Shown: positions 8,697 through 18,891, counted from the first letter of the stretch. The stretch: 64,000 nt of DNA from an uncultured Oscillospiraceae bacterium (GCA_902492455.1 CABULH010000015.1:25182-89181), one strand, 5' to 3'. Program-made: numbers and translations. Notes: generated by a model from the letters alone, not told the origin.

Positions 8697-8733
8697 AAGC
8701 TGCGGCTGTTCATCCTGAACAGCCGCAGCTTTT
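8697..8733 (+). terminator. intrinsic terminator
   Basis: A perfect 16-bp stem (AAGCTGCGGCTGTTCA with its complement, 3-nt loop) ends in a short T run, 50 bp after the permease stop. Confidence 0.88.
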
Positions 8734-8801
8734 GTGCAGATAGGGTGGCAAAAAAAGAGCAAAAGCCAAGCACAGAATGGTGTCGTTTTCCCGCTTTTAT
8801 A

Positions 8802-8830
8802 TTGCTTTTTCTTTCCGGCATTCGTATACT
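8802..8830 (+). promoter_or_regulatory. sigma-A promoter of the AraC gene
   Basis: TTGCTT (8802-8807), a 17-bp spacer and TATACT (8825-8830) lie 22 bp before the chosen start. The position argues against the longer in-frame start at 8745. Confidence 0.65.
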
Positions 8831-8852
8831 TATAGTTGGGGAAAGAGGAGGA

Positions 8853-9797
8853 ATGACAATGGAGCCGGTGATATGGAGTACCGAGAAGCGAAATTTTTTC
8901 GTCCCGATTATCTGTGTGGAAAAGGATAACTGCCGGGAACTGGAAATCCTAGACAGGATGTTTCTGCTGCTGATTGTCACCGAAGGGATGGCGCGTTTCC
9001 AGGTGGGAGAGCGGGAGATCACCGCTGTTGCGCCCTGCTTTGTGGCTTTCAGCGAGGAGTATTCGCCGAAACTGCTGGAGCAGAAAAAGCTGAAGGCGCG
9101 GTCGGTATATTTTCATCCGGCCTTCCTTAACCGCAATATGACATTTGCCTTTATGCGTTCTCCGCATTACGAAGACATCGCCATGCGGCACAATATGTTT
9201 CTGATGGAGCCGTTCCTGGAACATCGTTATATCATTCCCATTCTGCGGGAGTACCTGCCTCGCATCCTGGATGCCTTTGAAGAGATGCGTTCCCACATCC
9301 GGAGGCTGGAGGATCCCTATTGGCCCTGCCGTACCAGGGCGGGATTTATCGATATGGTGATGATGCTGGAACGCCATTATCGGCTGCTGCTGGATGGTAA
9401 GCTATCCTTCTCGGAAAATCCCGGCAAAGAGATTGTCTGCCCTTATGTAGAGAGGGCGGTAGCTTATATGGAAACTCATTATATGGAAAAGCTGGCCTTC
9501 TCGGATATTCAGAAGGCCAGCCGGACCAACCATACCACCCTTACCCGAAATTTTAAGGAACAGATGGGGCTGACGGTGATGGAGTATTTGCAGGATTATC
9601 GGATCAAGGTTGCCAAAAAGCAGCTGGAATTTACCGATATTCCCCTCAAGGACGTGGCCCGGCAATGCGGCTTTTCCACCACCGAACATTTTTCCCGGGT
9701 GTTTTCTTCTGTGACCGGTAAACCGCCGGCGGCTTACCGGAAAAAGGCGGTGGAGAAACGGAAACAGGAAGTGAATCCCTTGTCCGGTCAGGTCTGA
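8853..9797 (+). CDS. AraC family transcriptional regulator
   Basis: The 314-residue protein has an N-terminal cupin-like sensing domain (FLLLIVTEGMARFQVGERE, the usual AraC arm and barrel) and a C-terminal double helix-turn-helix (FSDIQKASRTNHTTLTRNFKE and LKDVARQCGFSTTEHFSRVF). ATG 8853 follows AAAGAGGAGG; ATG 8859 is an alternative. The stop codon directly abuts the stop of convergent addA, with no terminator between them. Its targets are not apparent from the neighbours. Confidence 0.88.
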   Translation: MTMEPVIWSTEKRNFFVPIICVEKDNCRELEILDRMFLLLIVTEGMARFQVGEREITAVAPCFVAFSEEYSPKLLEQKKLKARSVYFHPAFLNRNMTFAFMRSPHYEDIAMRHNMFLMEPFLEHRYIIPILREYLPRILDAFEEMRSHIRRLEDPYWPCRTRAGFIDMVMMLERHYRLLLDGKLSFSENPGKEIVCPYVERAVAYMETHYMEKLAFSDIQKASRTNHTTLTRNFKEQMGLTVMEYLQDYRIKVAKKQLEFTDIPLKDVARQCGFSTTEHFSRVFSSVTGKPPAAYRKKAVEKRKQEVNPLSGQV

Positions 9798-12700
9798 TTA
9801 AGCGAAGCGCGGCGGTTCGTCGGGAACCGGCAGGGGAATCTCGCAGGAAAGAGCGAAGGAATAAAGAATACACTGCCGCACCGGCAGTTCCAATATTCGC
9901 TGAAGGGCGTAGGCGTAGATATGCAGCTGCTGCCGGTAGCGTTCCGCCAATTCCATCGGCGTTTTTACGTGATCGGTCTTGTAGTCTACCACTACAAGGC
10001 CGTTTTTTTCTTGGAAGACGCAGTCGGCGATGCCCTGGATCACCACGGATTCCTCCGGGGAATCTGCAGGCAGCGGATCTTCCGGCAGAAATAGAGCAGC
10101 GGGGATATCGATGGTGATGGGATACTCCCGCATACAGCGGTCGGCGGCCTGCATACGTTGGTACAGCCGGCTGCGGAAGAAGCGGATTACCTTATCCAGG
10201 GGAATGCTTTCTCCCTGCTGAGGGGTGAGAAATTTCCGCTCCACCAGCCGCTGCACCTCCGCCTGGGGATCAGCCGCTGCCGCCGCGAAGGAAGCGAACT
10301 GCATGAAGGTGTGCAGAGCGGTGCCCCGCTCTGCCGGCGTCAGGCCGGTATGTCCCAGAAAAGCTGGGCGCTGGGTAGCAGTAAAAGCGCCATTGTCGGA
10401 TTCCGGGGCAGCCTCCGACGCTCCCAGCTTAGCCGGTACCGTCCCCAGCGGCGCGAAGGGATAGTGAAAGGCTGTTCGCTGAAGCAGCAGCTGGTAGAGA
10501 TCTTCATCCGCTGGCGGGAGAACCGCGGTTTCTTTTTCCGCTTCGGCAGGAGAAGGCGCCCGCAGCACCTCGATTTTCCAGGGGTGATCAGCGGAGCAGA
10601 GGGAAAGATCCTCGCTGTCCGCCATTTTGCGCAGCAGGTCGCCGGAGGGATGCCGCAGGGCGGTGGACAGCAGCCAGTCGCCCATGCTGCGGGAAGAAAG
10701 CACCAGATAGGGGGAAAGGGTTTCTCCCTCACCCAGAGCGGCGGCCAGGCGATTCAGCTTGGATGCGGGATCCTTGACGGACATGGTCATGATCAGCTTT
10801 TCCTTAGCCCGTGTCATGGCGACATACAGCACCCGCAGTTCTTCGGCCCGTTCGCTTTTTCGAATTGCCAGGGAAACCGCCTGACGGGACAGGGTATTAT
10901 GCTGACGCAGAGTTTCCGGATCCCGCCGAACCAGGCCAATCCCGGCTTCCGGATGCAGCAGCAGATCTCCTTTGGTGGAATCGGGATTGAACAATCCGCC
11001 GGTTCCAGCCAAAAAGACCACGGGAAATTCCAGCCCTTTGGAGTTGTGAATGCTCATAATCCGCACCACGTCTGCATGCTCCGATACGGTGGAAGCGGGA
11101 GCCAGATCCATTCGCTGCTGCTCCAAGCGGTCAATATAACGGATGAAAGCAGAGAGGCCACGGAAGCCGTTTTGTTCAAACCGGCGGGCGTAGTCCAGCA
11201 GCAGCCGGAGGTTGGCCGTGCGCTGGGCGCCATGGGGCCGGACGCCGGAAACGGCCAGCATCCCGCTTTCTTCATAGATGCGGTGGAGCAGCCGGTCGGC
11301 GGGCATGGTGGCCGCCAGGGTGCGGTACCGATTTATGTCCTGCAGAAAGCCGACACATTTTTCCGCCAGGCCGGGCAGCGGTGGAGAGGGATTTCGGCTC
11401 ATATTCCGCAGGGCGGCGAAAAGAGGACAGCGCCGGTCGGGGGTACGGACGGCGGCCAGTTCATCCGGCGTAAAGCCGTATAGAGGGGAGAAAAGTACCG
11501 CCAGCAGCGGTACATCCAGCAAAGGATTGTCGATCACCCGCAGAAGGGATAAGGCCGCGGCTACCTCCGATGCGGCGAAGAAGCCGCCGGCGGCGGCAGT
11601 CCAGGCGGGAATACCGCATCGCCCCAGTTCATCCGCATAAGCGGCGGCATGAGCCGCCTTACTGCGCAGAAGAATGCAGAAATCCCCGTAGCGGGCGGGG
11701 CGGGCGGTTCCCTTATCCGTGACGGTGAAATCCGCCATCATTTCCCTGATTCGTTTGGCGATAACCCGGGCTTCCGCCGCGTCTTTGGTATCCTCCTCAT
11801 CGTTAAGGGAGGAATCCACCACCAGCAGTTCGGCGGCGCAGTCGGGATTTTCGGGGTAAACGGCGGAGGGGACCAGGGCTTCCCGGTCGTCATAATCGAT
11901 GCCGCCCGCTTCCCGGGTCATCAGTTGGCGAAAAACGAAGTTCACCGCTTCGGTGACCTCCGTCCGGCTGCGGAAATTGTTGCCCAGGGTGATGGAGGCG
12001 GGGAAATGCTCCCCGTCATAGGTTGGATAGCTGTCCCGGCGGCGGATAAACAGCTCCGGCATAGCCTGACGGAAGCCGTAGATACTTTGCTTGACGTCCC
12101 CCACCATGAACAGATTGGTCTCATCCCGGGATAAAGCACTGAAAAGAGCGTCCTGGGCGGCGTTGGTATCCTGATATTCATCCACCAGCACCTCGTCGAA
12201 CCGCTGAGACAGTTCCAGAGCCAACGGCGTCCGGTGGATGACACCGTCCTCATCCCGCTGGATCAGCAGTTTTAAGGCGTCGTGTTCCAGATCGTTGAAA
12301 TCCACCATCCGGCGTTTTTTCTTCTTCTCCGCGAACCGGGCGCCAAACTGCCGGACAAGGGCGAAGAGGACGGAAACCAGACGATGAGTGACCGCCATGT
12401 CCTCCCGACATTCCTCCTCGGTGCCGCATAGGGTGTCGGAAAGCTCCTTGACCCGTTTGCGGGCTTCCTCCCGCAGTGTTTTCACCCGTTCCTTACGAGG
12501 CTCGTCTTCGTATTTCCGCAGCACCCCCAGTCGGCCGAAGGAGGCTGCCGTGTCCAGCAGTTCGCCGCAGGCGTCCCAGGAGCATTCTGTGATTCCCGCC
12601 GCAGCGGCGGTTAGGGTATCAGCATCCCGTTCCAGTACCCCGCCGTAGGCGGCCTCCATTTTGGCTTCCTCCGCTGCCATCCGTCTGGCCTTCCGGATAA

Positions 12701-13385
12701 GAGAGGCCGCATAGGACAGCGTGTCGGCAGCATTTTCCACTACAATTCGTCCCCAGAAGGTTTCTTCCAGCGGTTGATTGGTGTCAAAGGCGGCTTCCTT
12801 ATCCGCCAGCCATTGTTCAGGAAAAGGATGGGATTGGACAAATCCGTAAATCCGGCGAACCGTCTGCATCAGGCCGCGGTCGTCCCGGCCGGAGCCCAGC
12901 AGGGCCGCCAGTTCCAAAAACACGAGGTCCTTTTGCCGGTAATATTCCTCCAGCACCTCCTGCAGGGCTTCCTCCTGCAGCAGAGTGGTTTCCGCTTCTT
13001 CCGCCACTTTAAATTGCGGAGAGAGATCCAGCAGGTGAAAGTATTCCCTCAGCAGGTTGGAGCAGAAGCCGTGAACGGTGCTGAAGTTGGCCCGAGGCAG
13101 CAGAAGCTGCTGCCGCTGCAGCCGCCCATCCTCCGGATTCCTGGCGATAAGCGCAGTGAGTTCGGCGGAAAGACGCTGCTTCATTTCAGCGGCGGCGGCC
13201 TTGGTGAAGGTTACCACCAGCAGCCGGTCCACATCTACGGGATGCTCCGGATCGGTGATCAGGCCAATAACCCGCTGTACCAGCACGGAGGTTTTGCCGC
13301 TGCCAGCGGCGGCGGACACCAGCACGGTTCCGCCCCGGGCGTCGATACATTGCTTTTGTTCCGTTGTCCATTGTCTGGCACCCAT
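9798..13385 (-). CDS. addA: ATP-dependent helicase/nuclease subunit A (AddA)
   Basis: The 1,195-residue protein has a UvrD-type Walker A (SAAAGSGKT, residues 24-32), a helicase motif II (VDEYQDTN) and a C-terminal RecB-type nuclease domain with GIADCVF and VDYKTD. With AddB it forms the Gram-positive counterpart of RecBCD, which unwinds and resects double-strand ends for recombination. Its length is close to Bacillus AddA (about 1,230). It follows addB with a 29-bp gap on the minus strand. Confidence 0.97.
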   Translation of the reverse strand: MGARQWTTEQKQCIDARGGTVLVSAAAGSGKTSVLVQRVIGLITDPEHPVDVDRLLVVTFTKAAAAEMKQRLSAELTALIARNPEDGRLQRQQLLLPRANFSTVHGFCSNLLREYFHLLDLSPQFKVAEEAETTLLQEEALQEVLEEYYRQKDLVFLELAALLGSGRDDRGLMQTVRRIYGFVQSHPFPEQWLADKEAAFDTNQPLEETFWGRIVVENAADTLSYAASLIRKARRMAAEEAKMEAAYGGVLERDADTLTAAAAGITECSWDACGELLDTAASFGRLGVLRKYEDEPRKERVKTLREEARKRVKELSDTLCGTEEECREDMAVTHRLVSVLFALVRQFGARFAEKKKKRRMVDFNDLEHDALKLLIQRDEDGVIHRTPLALELSQRFDEVLVDEYQDTNAAQDALFSALSRDETNLFMVGDVKQSIYGFRQAMPELFIRRRDSYPTYDGEHFPASITLGNNFRSRTEVTEAVNFVFRQLMTREAGGIDYDDREALVPSAVYPENPDCAAELLVVDSSLNDEEDTKDAAEARVIAKRIREMMADFTVTDKGTARPARYGDFCILLRSKAAHAAAYADELGRCGIPAWTAAAGGFFAASEVAAALSLLRVIDNPLLDVPLLAVLFSPLYGFTPDELAAVRTPDRRCPLFAALRNMSRNPSPPLPGLAEKCVGFLQDINRYRTLAATMPADRLLHRIYEESGMLAVSGVRPHGAQRTANLRLLLDYARRFEQNGFRGLSAFIRYIDRLEQQRMDLAPASTVSEHADVVRIMSIHNSKGLEFPVVFLAGTGGLFNPDSTKGDLLLHPEAGIGLVRRDPETLRQHNTLSRQAVSLAIRKSERAEELRVLYVAMTRAKEKLIMTMSVKDPASKLNRLAAALGEGETLSPYLVLSSRSMGDWLLSTALRHPSGDLLRKMADSEDLSLCSADHPWKIEVLRAPSPAEAEKETAVLPPADEDLYQLLLQRTAFHYPFAPLGTVPAKLGASEAAPESDNGAFTATQRPAFLGHTGLTPAERGTALHTFMQFASFAAAAADPQAEVQRLVERKFLTPQQGESIPLDKVIRFFRSRLYQRMQAADRCMREYPITIDIPAALFLPEDPLPADSPEESVVIQGIADCVFQEKNGLVVVDYKTDHVKTPMELAERYRQQLHIYAYALQRILELPVRQCILYSFALSCEIPLPVPDEPPRFA

Positions 13386-13414
13386 GGAATGCGGCTCCTT
13401 CCTGTTTACTTTTT

Positions 13415-16400
13415 CTACCGGTTGGCGGCGGCCGTTTCCTCAGCTGCCTGCAGGTCCTTCAGCACGGCGGCGGTGTCATCCTCCCGGATCCGCCGGACGG
13501 GATCGTCCGCTTCATGGCCGCATACAGCCTTATAATCGCACCAGGCACAAGCGTCGATGCGGTTATTCTGAGCGGGCAGGGCGGCGATATCGCCGCTGCG
13601 CAGGGTTTCGGCCATTTCTGTGAGCAGCTTCTCAATTCGCCCTTTGATAAGAGCGAACTGCCGCAGGGACGCCACGCTGGAGCCGGCGGCCACCGCCTCT
13701 CCGCTCTCCGAGGAAGTGAGCCGTGCGGGAATAAACAGACCGGCTGCGTCCAGCTCCATAGCCCGGATGATCTCCGGGTTGTCCAGCAGGAGGCCGTTCA
13801 TCCGCATTACCTTTACCTGCGCCCGCTCTGCGGCCGTTTCATCCGTTCCCCGGTCAATTTTCACCACCGGCAGCTTGGCGGGCAGATACAGCACGCCGGC
13901 AGGCGTCACTTGCCCGTAGCGCCTGCCGCCGTTGATCCAGATAGACATCAGATAGATCAGCATCTGTACATTGATGCCGTCCATGACTTCTGCCAGACGA
14001 AATTCCTTGTAACCGGTTTTATAGTCCACCACCCGGACATAAGACACGCCGTCCTTTTCCAGGATATCCACCCGGTCCACCTGACCCTGGACATAAACCT
14101 GTGTTCCGTCGGGAAGGGTGAGGAGCAGCGGCTCCACGGCATCGGGATGCTCCTCATCCGGCAGACCGATGGGCAGCTCGTAATCCACCGGTACGAACCG
14201 GCTTTGACGCATCTCCAGCACCACCTGCCACAGCAGGCTGCCGCAGGTAGCCGTCAGCCGGGTAAGAAGATAGGAGAATCGGCTGGATTTATTCTCTGCT
14301 CCTCCCATATAGGTATCCACATATTCCTGCACGGCATCCGCGGTATCCGTCAAGGCTTGCTGTTTGCGCACGGTATCGAAGCCCTGTTGGGCGTAGACGG
14401 GCAGCAGCTTTTCCATCACATAATGGGCCAGGGTGCCGAATTCGGCGGCATCCAGATCCGCCGGCTTGCGGGATTTGGCCCGCAGGCCGTACTGACAAAA
14501 ATAAGCAAAGCGGCAAAGATGGTATTTTTCCACCCGGGAAGGAGAGAGGCGCAGATCCTTGCCGAAAAAGCGGGCGGCCTGGTCCGGATCCTCAAAATGA
14601 GCGGGCCGTCCGGCTGCCGCCCGCTCCATGGCGGCGATTCGGCCGTGATAAGCGGGTTGTTCCCGAAAGAAGCGCTGCAGGGAGGCGGAGACAGGGGTGG
14701 GATCCCTCCACAGCGCCGCCATGCGGGAAAAGGCATCTGCTGCCGATTCGATATCCCTGCCGTCTGCGGCTTCTTCCTCGCCGCGGCGGCAGCCGGGCAG
14801 AATCTGTTCCACCGTGCCCACCAGTGCGGAGGGCGCCAAGGTTTCCCCGGTGGCATTGCCGCGAATATAGCTGACAAAGAGCTGTTCTGAGGGAGCGGAC
14901 AGGGCCATATAGGCGAAAAATCGTTCTTCCACAGCTTGAAAATCGCCGGTATCGGTGATGGGCAGTCCGCAGGCGATGAGCTGTTCCCGCTCCTTTTCGG
15001 TGAGAATGCCCTGTTGACTGGGATTCGCCGGAAAAACCCCTTCATTGGCGCCCAAAATAAAGACGATTTTTGGAGAGGAAAACCGCATCCGGTCGGCGGA
15101 ACCAACCTGTACCGCATCCAGGGACTGGGGCGTTTCCCCCAGATCCAGAATACCGCAGGCCAGCCGGAGCAGTTCGGTCAGTTTGGCGGGGGGGACCTGC
15201 GAATCTCCCAGAGCGGAGGCAAACTTGTCTAGCATCCCCATCAGCACGTCCCAGATACGGGAGAGATTCCGGGCCATGGCACGTTCGCCTGTTTCCTCCA
15301 GCTGCCGGACCCGGAAGCGGAGCATGGCGTCCGCCTGGATCTCTATGAGATATCGGTAAATGCCCATGGCGAAATCCCGGCCCTTCAAGCGATCGGCTTT
15401 CATGACCATCTGCAGCCGCTCCAGCGGCCCGGTCAGCCGCCGGCGCTGTCGATTGAGGCCTTCCAGCAGCCGCCGGTTTTCTTCTGTTTCCCTTACCGAC
15501 AGCCCTTCCGGGTTCCAGAGCCATTCCTGCTTCCAGCGACTGCCGTTGATTCTCCATTGGAACACATAGTTTTCCAAGGCGGCTATGGTTTGGGAGGAGA
15601 AGGGCACCAGACCGGTTTTCAGCAGCCGCAGCACATCCTCCGTGTCCCAGCCGCCGGTGGTTATATCCAAGGCGGACAGAATCAGCGTGACGAGAGGATC
15701 GGTGAGAATATCCCGGCGGGCATCCATATAGTACGCAACGCCTTCCTGTTCCAGGACTACATCCAGCACGCCTTGATAGTCGGCAAAATTCCGGGCCGCC
15801 ACGGCGATATCCCGACAGCGGCTTCCTTCCCGCAGCAGCCGGCGGATGGTTCGGGCGGTCCAGGCGCATTCTGTGTAAATATCCGCACAGGAAGTGAGGG
15901 TAACGGCGTCGGTTTTCTCTTCCAGCGTTTCCGGACAAGGGACGAAGGCGCCTGCTTCCAGCAGCCGAAGCGCTTCGTTTTCCGCCCGATGATTCTCCGT
16001 CAGGTAGATTACCTTTGCCACGGGAACGCCGCCGTCCTGGGCCAGCCGCAGCAGACGGGAGGCAGTGCGGACGGCGGGGGAAAAGCGGCTGCAGCCATTT
16101 CCGGTTTCCTGTAGGGTATCGGTGCACAGGGTGACTGTCAGCCGTTCAGCCTGGCGCATGGTTACGGCCAGCACCTGCAGTTCCTGGGCGGTAAAGCCTT
16201 TGAAGGCATCCACATATACCGCCGTCCCCCGCAGCAGAGCAGATTCCGGCAGCCGCTGCGCCAGTAGGGTCAGATCGTCCAGCGGATCCACGTACGCCCC
16301 TGCCGCCATGGCTTCATAGGCTCCCAGTATCAGGGACAACTCCTGCGTTTTGCCCCGCAGGGTGGATTCCGGAAGGGTTTGGGCGGTTTCCTCCAGCATT

Positions 16401-16807
16401 CGCGGCGTGACGGCACACTGTTTGCATTCGGTGAGCACCGACAGCAGAGAGCGGATGTAAGCCGGATCCTGAATATGACGGCGGTAGAGGATAAGGTTAT
16501 CTCCTACCTGTTCCAGCGCCTGACTGAGAAGCAGGGCACGGACGCAGTCGTCCATTCGCCTGCCCGCCAGCCCGCCCAATTCTCGGAAAACAGTTTCCGC
16601 CAGGCGAGTAAAGCTGAGCACCTGGACCTTCCCGGCTTCGGAGGCTCCCAGCCGCTCCAGCAGCGCACGCTCGCTCTCAAAGGAAAATTGCTCCGGCACC
16701 AGCAGAATGTGGGCTTTTCCGTTCCCCCGGCCGACGGAGGAAGTGAGCTCGTCGTATATCTGCCGGGTTTTTCCGGAACCGGACCGGCCCAATATCAGCT
16801 GCAGCAT
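13415..16807 (-). CDS. addB: ATP-dependent helicase/deoxyribonuclease subunit B (AddB)
   Basis: The 1,130-residue protein begins with a Walker A motif (GRSGSGKT, residues 7-14) and ends with a RecB-type nuclease domain (VRVVDYKTGYKEF). Cysteines placed as in AddB iron-sulfur clusters are seen: one in YHLCRFAYFCQYG and three in DACAWCDYKAVCG near the C-terminus. It is the first gene of the addBA unit. The partner AddA lies immediately downstream. Confidence 0.96.
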   Translation of the reverse strand: MLQLILGRSGSGKTRQIYDELTSSVGRGNGKAHILLVPEQFSFESERALLERLGASEAGKVQVLSFTRLAETVFRELGGLAGRRMDDCVRALLLSQALEQVGDNLILYRRHIQDPAYIRSLLSVLTECKQCAVTPRMLEETAQTLPESTLRGKTQELSLILGAYEAMAAGAYVDPLDDLTLLAQRLPESALLRGTAVYVDAFKGFTAQELQVLAVTMRQAERLTVTLCTDTLQETGNGCSRFSPAVRTASRLLRLAQDGGVPVAKVIYLTENHRAENEALRLLEAGAFVPCPETLEEKTDAVTLTSCADIYTECAWTARTIRRLLREGSRCRDIAVAARNFADYQGVLDVVLEQEGVAYYMDARRDILTDPLVTLILSALDITTGGWDTEDVLRLLKTGLVPFSSQTIAALENYVFQWRINGSRWKQEWLWNPEGLSVRETEENRRLLEGLNRQRRRLTGPLERLQMVMKADRLKGRDFAMGIYRYLIEIQADAMLRFRVRQLEETGERAMARNLSRIWDVLMGMLDKFASALGDSQVPPAKLTELLRLACGILDLGETPQSLDAVQVGSADRMRFSSPKIVFILGANEGVFPANPSQQGILTEKEREQLIACGLPITDTGDFQAVEERFFAYMALSAPSEQLFVSYIRGNATGETLAPSALVGTVEQILPGCRRGEEEAADGRDIESAADAFSRMAALWRDPTPVSASLQRFFREQPAYHGRIAAMERAAAGRPAHFEDPDQAARFFGKDLRLSPSRVEKYHLCRFAYFCQYGLRAKSRKPADLDAAEFGTLAHYVMEKLLPVYAQQGFDTVRKQQALTDTADAVQEYVDTYMGGAENKSSRFSYLLTRLTATCGSLLWQVVLEMRQSRFVPVDYELPIGLPDEEHPDAVEPLLLTLPDGTQVYVQGQVDRVDILEKDGVSYVRVVDYKTGYKEFRLAEVMDGINVQMLIYLMSIWINGGRRYGQVTPAGVLYLPAKLPVVKIDRGTDETAAERAQVKVMRMNGLLLDNPEIIRAMELDAAGLFIPARLTSSESGEAVAAGSSVASLRQFALIKGRIEKLLTEMAETLRSGDIAALPAQNNRIDACAWCDYKAVCGHEADDPVRRIREDDTAAVLKDLQAAEETAAANR

Positions 16808-16908
16808 GGCGAGCGCCTCCTTTCTCCTTGGTACATTTCAAGATTTCAGTATACACCATTTTTCGACAAAAGAAAATGAAAAAGCGAAGGAAAATGAAGA
16901 ATCTGTGA

Positions 16909-16937
16909 TTGACAAAGGGAGCGAATGCTTTTACAAT
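16909..16937 (+). promoter_or_regulatory. sigma-A promoter of the ChrB-like gene
   Basis: TTGACA (16909-16914), a 17-bp spacer and TACAAT (16932-16937) stand 40 bp before the start. Confidence 0.8.
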
Positions 16938-16976
16938 GAATGTATTAACACTTGTTATATGAAAGGGGATGCCATC

Positions 16977-17633
16977 GTGAAATTTGAAGCGATCAGCTAC
17001 AACCTGCCGGCCAATCCCTCGCGCTATCGTGTAGCCACCTGGAAAAAGCTGCGGGAGCTGGGGGCGGTGTATCTTCAGGACGGCGTGGCGATGGTGCCGC
17101 AGCAGGCGGGGATGCACGATCAGCTGGAGGAGCTGAAAGAGAACATTCTGTCCTGGAAGGGCCGGGCCTGCCTTCTGACCTTGGCTTTTGACCGGGAAGA
17201 GGACGAACAGGAGACGCTGGCCTCTTTTGCCGCCGCCCGTGAAGAGGAATACGCGGGCATCCAGGAGGACGCTGCCCAGGCGCTGGCCCAGCTGCAACGG
17301 GAGAAGAAGCAGAAAAAGAGTGAAACGGACATCGACCGGTATCTGCTGGAACTGCGCCGCCTGCGTCGCCGGATGGAAACGGCGGAAAGCCATGACTTCT
17401 TCGGCGCGGATAAATCGGCGGCACAGCAGACGCTGGAGGCGCTGGCCGCAGTTCTGCCCGCCGACGATAAGCCGCTGCGTTCTTCCAAGCAGCCGGCCGC
17501 CTCGCCCAAGACAAAGCCGGTGCCCACTGCTCTGGAAACAGCGGAGAAACTGCGGCAGCTGGAAAAGGAACGGGAAGAGCAGGCTGAGAGAGAGGAACGG
17601 GACGATAGGGAAATGCCGGTTTTCCTGTTCTGA
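16977..17633 (+). CDS. ChrB N-terminal-domain-like protein
   Basis: The start is GTG 16977 after AAAGGGG; ATG 16959 is an in-frame alternative. Of 218 residues, the first 70 (PSRYRVATWKKLRELGAVYL, then a GVAMVP segment) resemble the N-terminal domain of ChrB, the sensor of chromate-resistance operons. The rest is charged and largely helical, probably coiled coil (residues 75-140 and 180-215), not the catalytic-like C-terminal half of full ChrB. The next gene is TelA-like, so both neighbours point towards oxyanion or envelope stress. The function is inferred only loosely. Confidence 0.6.
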   Translation: MKFEAISYNLPANPSRYRVATWKKLRELGAVYLQDGVAMVPQQAGMHDQLEELKENILSWKGRACLLTLAFDREEDEQETLASFAAAREEEYAGIQEDAAQALAQLQREKKQKKSETDIDRYLLELRRLRRRMETAESHDFFGADKSAAQQTLEALAAVLPADDKPLRSSKQPAASPKTKPVPTALETAEKLRQLEKEREEQAEREERDDREMPVFLF

Positions 17634-17666
17634 TTTTCGCCTGAGATGAAGCCCATGGAGAATCCC

Positions 17667-17695
17667 TTGACAGGCCCTGTTATTCCACGTACAAT
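17667..17695 (+). promoter_or_regulatory. sigma-A promoter of the telA-like gene
   Basis: TTGACA (17667-17672), a 17-bp spacer and TACAAT (17690-17695) are nearly identical in make-up to the promoter of the ChrB-like gene 760 bp upstream. Confidence 0.8.
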
Positions 17696-17742
17696 GAAAA
17701 AAGAGTTTCTCCTGATTATATAAAGGAAAGGTGTGGAAATAC

Positions 17743-18891
17743 ATGACGGAAGAAAAAGCGGTAACTACCATGACGGAGGAAGGCGTTCCGGTGTTGACTC
17801 TGGAGCCGCTGGGAGAGACGGCTTTGGCCGAATCCGCTCCTGCTGAAGTGGAGCCGGTGCTCACCGAGAATACGTTGACACCGGAGGAACGCAAGATGGT
17901 GGAGGATTTTGCCGCTACCATTGATGTTTCCAACAGCAACGTGATCCTGCAGTACGGCGCCGCCGCCCAGAAAAAGATCGCCGGATTCTCCGAGAATGCG
18001 CTGCAGAACGTGCGCACCAAGGATCTGGGTGAAATCGGAGAGATGATGACCAATTTGATCGGTGAGCTGCGGAATATGGACGATACAGAGGAGAAGGGCG
18101 GTATTTTCGGCTTCTTCAAAAAAACCTCCAATAAGCTTTCCACTATGCGGACAAAGTACGACAAAGCCTCCGTCAATGTGGATAAGATCTGCACCGTGCT
18201 GGAAGATCATCAGATTCAGCTGATGAAGGACGTGGCGCTGCTGGATGAGATGTATAAGCTCAACCTGACCTATTTCAAGGAGCTGTCCATGTATATTCTG
18301 GCAGGCAAGCGCAAGCTGGAAGAGGTTCGCACCCAGCAACTGCCTCCGCTGATGGAGAAGGCGCAGAAAACCGGTCTGCCGGAGGATGCTCAGGCGGCCA
18401 ACGATATGGCGGCGATGTGCAACCGGTTTGAGAAGAAGCTTCATGATTTGGAGCTGACCCGGATGGTATCCATTCAGATGGCGCCTCAGATCCGGCTGAT
18501 CCAGAACAATGATACGGTGATGACCGAAAAGATCCAATCCACCCTGGTGAATACCATCCCGCTGTGGAAGAGCCAGATGGTGCTCTCTCTGGGACTGGTG
18601 CATTCCCAGCAGGCTATGCAGGCCCAGCGCGAGGTCACCAACATGACCAACGAACTGCTGAAGAAAAACGCCGAGATGCTCAAAACCGGCACCATCGAAA
18701 CCGCTAAGGAGTCGGAACGTGGTGTGGTGGATATTGAAACCCTGAAGCAGACCAACGAGACGCTGATCTCCACCCTGGACGAAGTGATGCGTATTCAGGA
18801 CGAGGGACGGCAGAAGCGCCGGGAGGCGGAATCCGAGCTGGCCCGGATCGAGGGTGAACTGAAGCAGAAGCTGCTGACGGTTCGCAGCTGA
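17743..18891 (+). CDS. toxic anion resistance protein, TelA/KlaA family
   Basis: The 382-residue protein is soluble, rich in helices and coiled coil, and fits TelA in length and composition (for example VDKICTVLEDHQIQLMKDVA, and NTIPLWKSQMVLSLGL near residue 270). TelA-type proteins are associated with tellurite and related stress resistance, often beside XpaC-like partners, which are absent here. I prefer ATG 17743 to GTG 17731, which sits directly on the purine-rich ribosome binding site. It has its own promoter and no terminator before the following dehydrogenase. Confidence 0.88.
   Translation: MTEEKAVTTMTEEGVPVLTLEPLGETALAESAPAEVEPVLTENTLTPEERKMVEDFAATIDVSNSNVILQYGAAAQKKIAGFSENALQNVRTKDLGEIGEMMTNLIGELRNMDDTEEKGGIFGFFKKTSNKLSTMRTKYDKASVNVDKICTVLEDHQIQLMKDVALLDEMYKLNLTYFKELSMYILAGKRKLEEVRTQQLPPLMEKAQKTGLPEDAQAANDMAAMCNRFEKKLHDLELTRMVSIQMAPQIRLIQNNDTVMTEKIQSTLVNTIPLWKSQMVLSLGLVHSQQAMQAQREVTNMTNELLKKNAEMLKTGTIETAKESERGVVDIETLKQTNETLISTLDEVMRIQDEGRQKRREAESELARIEGELKQKLLTVRS

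Noticed and set aside
10158..11483. Plus-strand open frame of 441 codons
   Set aside because: It lies fully antisense to addA, has no ribosome binding site and shows no recognisable domain; long antisense frames are expected in GC-rich coding DNA.
13364..14890. Plus-strand open frame of 508 codons
   Set aside because: Antisense to addB, whose motifs are clear; the translation is low in recognisable structure.
16677..18194. Minus-strand open frame of 505 codons
   Set aside because: It covers the 5' ends of addB, the ChrB-like gene and the TelA gene on the wrong strand, including their promoters.
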